Shown in pieces: positions 7,388-11,579 of a stretch of DNA of 11,579 nt. Position 1 is the stretch's first letter; every line of letters begins with the position of its first letter. A program made the translations under genes and the position numbers. The notes beneath the pieces are model-generated. The model did not search any database and was not told where the DNA came from. It worked only from the letters and a program-made list of their open reading frames with translations. The stretch is from Chitinophagales bacterium (GTDB lineage: Bacteria; Bacteroidota; Bacteroidia; Chitinophagales; UBA10324). The stretch spans positions 1 to 11,579 of the forward strand of contig JACCZV010000034.1 of assembly GCA_013695775.1 (NCBI GenBank). The letters are read 5' to 3'.

Positions 7388-8044
7388 ATGAAATTTTATT
7401 TTATCAATAAAAGCATTATTTGTCTTGCTGGCAAAGCTGATGCAAGGGATATGATCTTGGAGATTCAACGGAAGGGTCAGGTGGCCACACTATTGCCCTG
7501 GAGCAATGTGCAGTTGTTGCAAGAGCAGATGACCCGACTGCAAACTATCAATAAGGGAGAGTTTTGGGTATTCCTTCATCAATCTGCACGACAACTGGAA
7601 ACGGTTCTTTTTGCAGACTACAAAATCATAAGAGCTGCAGGGGGCATGGTAATGAATAAAGAAGGATTGCTGTTAATGATCTATAGAAAGGGAAAATGGG
7701 ATCTTCCAAAAGGAAAAATTGATAAAGGAGAGGGGGTAAAGCAGGCCGCATTGAGGGAGGTGAGTGAGGAAACAGGCGTGCAGTCATTGAAGATCCGAAG
7801 GCAATTGTTGTTTTTTAGCAGGAAACAGGAAGCGATATATCACACCTATGAAGAGAAGGGGAAAAAAATACTGAAAGAAACCATTTGGTTTCACATGATC
7901 AGCAATGATGTAGGCCCTTTAATACCACAGAAATCCGAAGGGATTGAGTGTGCGGAATGGTGCTCACCTCAAAAAGTGACTGAATATCTCAAGAATTCTT
8001 ATCCCGCAATCGAGGAGGTAATATCTCAAAGACTGATAAAGTAA
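7388..8044 (+). CDS. Nudix hydrolase with N-terminal extension
   Basis: Hydrolyses a nucleoside diphosphate linked to some other moiety; the actual substrate is unknown. The Nudix box G-x5-E-x7-R-E-U-x-E-E-x-G-U is complete, from Gly109 through Glu115 and R-E-V-S-E-E-T-G-V at 123-131, so the Mg-binding glutamates are all present. The Nudix fold begins near residue 83 (R-A-A-G-G-M-V-M). Ahead of it lies an unassigned 80-residue extension (K-F-Y-F-I-N at the start, helical middle rich in Leu/Gln). Total 218 residues, with no signal peptide, so cytosolic. TATGTTTA at 7345-7352 is one base off the -7 promoter consensus. The gene converges with the leftward membrane-protein gene, with 53 bp between the stops and no clear shared terminator. 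Confidence 0.9.
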   Translation: MKFYFINKSIICLAGKADARDMILEIQRKGQVATLLPWSNVQLLQEQMTRLQTINKGEFWVFLHQSARQLETVLFADYKIIRAAGGMVMNKEGLLLMIYRKGKWDLPKGKIDKGEGVKQAALREVSEETGVQSLKIRRQLLFFSRKQEAIYHTYEEKGKKILKETIWFHMISNDVGPLIPQKSEGIECAEWCSPQKVTEYLKNSYPAIEEVISQRLIK

Positions 8045-8097
8045 CCCCTGCTAATAAAACATTACGCTAAATTAATATCTGCACGAACAGGAGCTTT

Positions 8098-8532
8098 CTA
8101 CCACTGCATCCTTGATAGCATCAGTATCAGTGAGATCGCAAATAAGATGGTGCCTCGCTTATATTTAAGTCGATCAGAATCGGTACGCTTTACTACAACC
8201 CTTCCCACATGAGCAAAAACTATTGCAAGCACCATAATTACAGGGTGCTCTATCGCGTAAAACCTCACATTGGGATCTTCAAGCTGATAACCTCCAAATT
8301 GAATGGCACTCTGAGTGATGGGGCTTAGAAAAAAATAAAGCACTAATCCTAATAGTAACTGTATATCCAGTGATGTGATAAAAAATAAGCTGAGTCTATT
8401 GTCTACAGATGTGAATTTCCTCTTGCCAATCCACCCCAATAAATATTTTACTACGGTAATTACTGCAAGCCCGAGGATCAGCCACCGCAAATAGGAATGA
8501 ATATCTCTTACAGGTAAATAGTATTGATCCAT
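8098..8532 (-). CDS. Small four-helix membrane protein, 'cytochrome B'-like of Bacteroidetes
   Basis: 144 residues with four hydrophobic helices at about 15-33, 48-70, 95-113 and 126-140, placing it in the inner membrane. It matches by eye a Bacteroidetes family usually labelled cytochrome B. Shared landmarks are His12-Ser-x-x-R-W at the start of helix 1, D-I-Q-L-x-L-G-L in helix 2, and Ile-Glu-His96 with a second His108 in helix 3. The histidines could bind haem, but this is an inference and there is no C-x-x-C-H motif. Its start (ATG at 8532) lies 99 bp after the E2 stop; TTTATTTG (complement of 8556-8563) is one base off the -7 consensus, so it may have its own promoter. No respiratory partner gene is nearby. 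Confidence 0.8.
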   Translation of the reverse strand: MDQYYLPVRDIHSYLRWLILGLAVITVVKYLLGWIGKRKFTSVDNRLSLFFITSLDIQLLLGLVLYFFLSPITQSAIQFGGYQLEDPNVRFYAIEHPVIMVLAIVFAHVGRVVVKRTDSDRLKYKRGTILFAISLILMLSRMQW

Positions 8533-8598
8533 ATTTCTCTGGTTCTATTAGTTTGCAAATAAATTAATGGACAATGTTGATCATTGAATATTGCTTTC

Positions 8599-8632
8599 GA
8601 TGTAAATAGAAATCTTGCATCAGATTTACATC
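8599..8632 (-). promoter_or_regulatory. Inverted repeat directly after the E2 stop codon
   Basis: GATGTAAAT (8599-8607) and ATTTACATC (8624-8632) are perfect 9-bp inverted arms around a 16-nt loop. The right arm touches the E2 stop codon (8632-8634). Within it, AAATCT/AGATTT (complement strand) offers an alternative, exclusive 6-bp hairpin. There is no T-run, so it is not a typical intrinsic terminator. It could stabilise the E2 mRNA end or be an operator for the next gene. Confidence 0.35.
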
Positions 8633-9930
8633 TAACCTTCCCGCTTTAAATCAAAGTCCTCAAGGTAATCAGCAACTCGTCTTAAAAAAGCACCTCCTAA
8701 AGCTCCATCTACAATTCTATGATCGTAGGAAAGCGATAAAAACATCATGTGACGGATAGCTATCACATCTCCCTGTTCTGTTTCCAAAACTGCCGGTTTC
8801 TTTTTTATGGCACCTGTTGCCAAAATAGCTACCTGTGGTTGATTGATAATGGGTGTCCCCATCAGGTTGCCGAAGGTTCCAACATTGGTGAGGGTAAATG
8901 TACCTCCTTCAATCTCGTGCGGTTTTAGCTGGCCGGCACGTGACCTGCGTGCAAAATCATTTACTTCTTTTGTTAAGCCTACAAGGTTTTTTGTGTCCGC
9001 ATTTCTTATCACCGGCACAATTAAGTTACCTGACGGCAAAGCTGCTGCCATGCCGATGTTGATGTCTTTTTTACGGATGATCTGTGTACCATTTACTGAC
9101 GAATTCACCAGCGGGAAATCTTTGATCGCCTTTACTACCGCTTCAATAAAGAGCGGAGTGAAGGTGATTTTTTCTCCCTCACGTTTTTCAAAGATATCCT
9201 TAACCCGATTTCTCCAAAGAACAAGGCTGGTAACGTCTGCTTCTACAAATGAAGTTACATGAGCCGATGTGCGCTTGCTCATAACCATATGTTCGGCAAT
9301 GAGCTTTCGCATGCGATCCATTTCTATGATCTCGGTATTTCCTGATGATGGAGCGGTAGTGGGTATAGTCTGTTGTTCAATAGTCTTTGTTTGCGAAGTT
9401 TCTGAACCTATTTCGACAGCAGCTATTTTCTCAGGCCTGCTGCGATGCTGAACATGATTTAGAATATCTCTTTTTGTTACACGGCCACCTTCCCCACTAC
9501 CCGAGATCTTTGCTAATTCCGTCATCTCAATGTTCTCACTGTGTGCGATATTCAGTACGAGTGGCGAATAAAAGCGACCTGCTTCTGATGGTGTTGAATT
9601 ATTCACCGCAGTATCAGCTTTTATCTCCGGCTTTGTCTCCTCTGACTTAGGCGTGGATATGTCAGGTGTAAATTTTGATGCAGTGGAAACTTCTGTTTGT
9701 AATACAGCAATTGCTTTGCCTACCGGAACCACATCATTTACCTGGTACAAAATTTTAGAAATTATTCCGGCATAAGGAGACGGAATCTCAGAGTCTACTT
9801 TGTCAGTGGCAATCTCTAAAACAGGCTCATCTAAACTTATTGTGTCGCCCTCCTTTTTCAACCATTTTAGGATGGTGGCTTCCATAATACTCTCACCCAT
9901 TTTGGGCATAATCAATTCAACCTCTGCCAT
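8632..9930 (-). CDS. 2-oxo acid dehydrogenase E2 (dihydrolipoamide acyltransferase), probably branched-chain type
   Basis: Core component of a 2-oxo acid dehydrogenase complex that moves the acyl group from lipoyl-lysine to CoA. 432 residues with the standard order: one lipoyl domain (1-80, lipoyl Lys44 in A-T-D-K-V-D-S), an Ala/Thr/Pro/Glu-rich linker, the peripheral subunit-binding domain (about 117-160, F-Y-S-P-L-V ... G-S-G-E-G-G-R-V-T-K-R-D-I), a second linker, and the catalytic domain (about 200-430) with the active-site motif Y-D-H-R-I-V-D-G (His404, Asp408). The M-P-K-M-G-E-S-I-M-E-A beginning is like branched-chain 2-oxo acid dehydrogenase E2s rather than pyruvate E2s (M-P-x-L-S-D-T-M). 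E1 and E3 genes are not in the window, so substrate is an inference. A good promoter lies upstream; cinA precedes by 121 bp. Confidence 0.93.
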   Translation of the reverse strand: MAEVELIMPKMGESIMEATILKWLKKEGDTISLDEPVLEIATDKVDSEIPSPYAGIISKILYQVNDVVPVGKAIAVLQTEVSTASKFTPDISTPKSEETKPEIKADTAVNNSTPSEAGRFYSPLVLNIAHSENIEMTELAKISGSGEGGRVTKRDILNHVQHRSRPEKIAAVEIGSETSQTKTIEQQTIPTTAPSSGNTEIIEMDRMRKLIAEHMVMSKRTSAHVTSFVEADVTSLVLWRNRVKDIFEKREGEKITFTPLFIEAVVKAIKDFPLVNSSVNGTQIIRKKDINIGMAAALPSGNLIVPVIRNADTKNLVGLTKEVNDFARRSRAGQLKPHEIEGGTFTLTNVGTFGNLMGTPIINQPQVAILATGAIKKKPAVLETEQGDVIAIRHMMFLSLSYDHRIVDGALGGAFLRRVADYLEDFDLKREG

Positions 9931-9958
9931 CTATTCGAGTGATTTTTTTTGAAGCGGT

Positions 9959-9989
9959 CAAATGTAGAACGAAAAGGGTCATAAACCAA
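9959..9989 (-). promoter_or_regulatory. Bacteroidetes-type promoter of the E2 gene
   Basis: On the complement strand TACATTTG (9966-9959) matches the -7 consensus TAnnTTTG exactly. TTGG (9989-9986) is near the -33 TTTG box, with a 19-bp spacer. Transcription would begin near 9952, giving a leader of roughly 22 nt before ATG 9930. E2 can thus be expressed separately from cinA. Confidence 0.55.
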
Positions 9990-10051
9990 GCCAGAGAAAC
10001 CGGCGATAACTGCCACAAAATTTGTTATAGATGCCTTTGTCATAAATTTTG

Positions 10052-11293
10052 TTAAGAGCTTAACATGAATTTTCTCAGCATGCTTAATCCATTTATTGCT
10101 GCCATCTCCATGTTTCTTTCCCTATTTCCGGGGAAGAGAAATTTTCTTGTGAGCACCTTCTCATTTTTAGCGATGCCGATCCAAACTGTGCCAACAGGTT
10201 TATCCACTGTGCCACCGGAAGGTCCTGCAATGCCGGAAACTGCGATGGCATAGTCTGTTTTCATGATCTTAAGGGCACCAAGCGCCATCTCGTGCACAGA
10301 CTCTTCACTTACAGCTCCGAAGTTCCGAAGAGTCGTAGCTTTTACGCTAAGCAAGTTCTCTTTAACTTCATTGGAATAGCTGACAATACTCCCTTTAAAA
10401 TATACTGATGATCCGGGAATGGAGGTAAGTTTATGTGCAATCAATCCTCCTGTGCAGCTTTCAGCCGTGCACAAACTTGCTTGTTGACTTATCAGCATTC
10501 TTCCAACTACATCTTCCAAAATATCATCATCATAACCCCAGATATATTCACTCAGCCGCTCCTTGATTTGTGTAGTAAGCATTTCAACCTTTTCCGCCAG
10601 TAAGCTTTCATCCTTTCCTCTTGCAGTAATTCTTAGCCGAACAGATGAAAGATTAGGAAGATAAGCAAGCTTGATTCCTTCCGGGAATGCATCTTCGATG
10701 TCGCGGATGTGTTCAGAAAGAAACGATTCTCCGATGCCTTGAGTAAGTATCGTTTTATGTATGATCAACTCAGTCTCAAATTTCTGCTTGATGCGTGCGA
10801 GAATATTGTCTTGCATCATAAGCTTCATCTCCCAGGGTACTCCAGGCATGGAGATAAATACCTTTCCATCACGTTCGAACCACATTCCGGGTGCAGTGCC
10901 GTTGTAATTTTTTATGTGGATGCAATTGTCCGGCAGCTCTGCCTGTCTGCGATTGCTCTCCAGCATAGGCCGTTTCATCCGGGCGAAATAGGTCTCTACC
11001 ATCTCATAAACTTCCTCATTAAATACAAGCCTGCCTCTAAAATAATCACAGAGTGTATGCTTGGTAATATCATCTTTTGTAGGTCCCAGGCCTCCGGTAA
11101 TAAGAACCAGATCACTGATTGCGCCAGCTTCATCTAAGGCATCCACGATGTCTCGTTTTACATCCCCAACAACAATCTTTCTAATAACATAAACACCTAT
11201 CTTGTTTAATTCCTGACCCATCCATGAGGAATTGGTGTCAACTACCTGTCCTATCAATAATTCATCACCGATGGTTATAATAGATGCATTCAT
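10052..11293 (-). CDS. cinA: CinA family protein (ADP-ribose pyrophosphatase / nicotinamide-nucleotide amidase)
   Basis: Full-length two-domain CinA of 413 residues. The N-terminal MoaB/MoeA-like domain (1-170; I-I-T-I-G-D-E-L-L-I-G at 5-15, T-G-G-L-G-P-T-K-D-D at 66-75, M-P-G-V-P at 149-153) belongs to the COG1058 group that hydrolyses ADP-ribose and related compounds. The C-terminal PncC-type domain (about 255-413; A-E-S-C-T-G-G at 277-283, Y-F-K-G-S-I-V-S-Y at 298-306, G-I-A-G-P-S-G-G at 354-361) deamidates nicotinamide mononucleotide in NAD salvage. All motifs look intact. ATG 11293 is right because the protein begins directly at the conserved first strand. The competence-damage name is historical; no competence genes are near. 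It is the first of three leftward genes and is divergent from the lipoprotein gene 174 bp away. Confidence 0.96.
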   Translation of the reverse strand: MNASIITIGDELLIGQVVDTNSSWMGQELNKIGVYVIRKIVVGDVKRDIVDALDEAGAISDLVLITGGLGPTKDDITKHTLCDYFRGRLVFNEEVYEMVETYFARMKRPMLESNRRQAELPDNCIHIKNYNGTAPGMWFERDGKVFISMPGVPWEMKLMMQDNILARIKQKFETELIIHKTILTQGIGESFLSEHIRDIEDAFPEGIKLAYLPNLSSVRLRITARGKDESLLAEKVEMLTTQIKERLSEYIWGYDDDILEDVVGRMLISQQASLCTAESCTGGLIAHKLTSIPGSSVYFKGSIVSYSNEVKENLLSVKATTLRNFGAVSEESVHEMALGALKIMKTDYAIAVSGIAGPSGGTVDKPVGTVWIGIAKNEKVLTRKFLFPGNRERNMEMAAINGLSMLRKFMLSS

Positions 11294-11467
11294 AAGGAAT
11301 TATTTATTTGATAAGATTCGAAGAGGAAGATCGCATCAGGTAGTTATTTATCATGAAATTTTATAAGAATTTACATCTTTAAAAAAAGGGTATTGTGGTA
11401 TTTCATAAGGATGCAATGAGAGATCCTTTGGCATGATTTTGATACCTCGGGTAAAAAATATTCTCCC

Positions 11468-11579
11468 ATGCTTCGTAATATCCTCATTGCTTGCATCATC
11501 GGTTCGGTATCATTATCCTCATGTGCCCAGGTGTCTGTTCCTTCCTCTAGTGAACCTGTAAAAAAGGACACAAAGATAT
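11468..11579 (+). CDS. N-terminus of a lipoprotein (3' end outside window)
   Basis: ATG 11468 opens a frame with no stop to the window end (37 codons visible). The first 20 residues form a lipoprotein signal peptide: M-L-R-N at the N-terminus, hydrophobic I-L-I-A-C-I-I-G-S-V-S, then the lipobox L-S-S-C with Cys19 as the lipidated residue. A Ser/Pro-rich tether and then Lys-rich sequence follow, as in outer- or inner-membrane-anchored lipoproteins. There is no other in-frame start back to the TGA at 11417. TGATTTTG at 11434-11441 is one base off the -7 promoter consensus. The functional domain lies beyond the edge, so no function can be given. It is transcribed divergently from cinA. Confidence 0.7.
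   Translation, partial: MLRNILIACIIGSVSLSSCAQVSVPSSSEPVKKDTKI

Noticed and set aside
8843..9650. Three plus-strand frames opposite the E2 gene
   Set aside because: They are antisense shadows of a gene with complete lipoyl, binding and catalytic domains and contain no recognisable protein features.
10709..11137. 142-residue plus-strand frame opposite cinA
   Set aside because: It is antisense to an intact, strongly conserved CinA frame; no motif or signal is seen in it.
11371..11571. 66-residue minus-strand frame at the right edge
   Set aside because: Its composition is unlike a natural protein start, it overlaps the lipoprotein signal sequence read on the plus strand, and it ends in low-complexity AT-rich DNA.

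Overview
The window looks like an ordinary chromosomal stretch from a member of the Bacteroidetes (Bacteroidota). The evidence is a moderately AT-rich base composition, no purine-rich Shine-Dalgarno sequence before the starts, TAnnTTTG-type -7 promoter boxes, and a characteristic gene set: a large secreted sortilin/BNR-repeat protein, a secreted S9 peptidase, a single-lipoyl-domain E2 whose N-terminus resembles branched-chain 2-oxo acid dehydrogenase E2s, full-length CinA, and a small 'cytochrome B'-type membrane protein. Genus cannot be decided from the sequence.

Layout. Positions 1-1430 (+) hold the C-terminal part of a VPS10/sortilin-like protein cut by the left edge. A 279-bp spacer with a REP-like fragment and a perfect 18-bp tandem repeat follows. 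Then come a phosphohexomutase (1710-3110, +) and, 35 bp later, a Uma2-family (PD-(D/E)XK-like) protein (3146-3688, +) in which the usual Gln-Pro-Asp motif reads Gln-Pro-Glu. An AT-rich 334-bp spacer leads to a secreted S9 prolyl-oligopeptidase-type peptidase (4023-6062, +). A 623-bp non-coding region (6063-6685) carries the main repeat structure: two roughly 130-bp direct repeats, each a leader plus two opposed REP hairpins, and next to them an inverted copy of the REP-like fragment seen at 1500. Two more plus-strand genes follow: an exported protein with glycine-rich membrane segments (6686-7324) and a Nudix hydrolase (7388-8044).

From 8098 the direction flips. cinA (11293-10052), the acyltransferase E2 (9930-8632) and a four-helix membrane protein (8532-8098) are read leftward in that order, with spacers of 121 and 99 bp. 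A good promoter lies before E2. At the right edge a lipoprotein gene starts divergently from cinA at 11468 (+) and runs out of the window.

The genes are mostly unrelated housekeeping or secretory functions: sugar-phosphate metabolism, periplasmic peptide degradation, 2-oxo acid oxidation, nucleotide clean-up (Nudix) and pyridine-nucleotide salvage (CinA). I see no phage, conjugative, CRISPR, rRNA, tRNA or biosynthetic cluster, and nothing that amounts to a new multi-gene system. The items most worth a second look are the composite REP repeats, the Uma2 substitution and the truncated lipoprotein.
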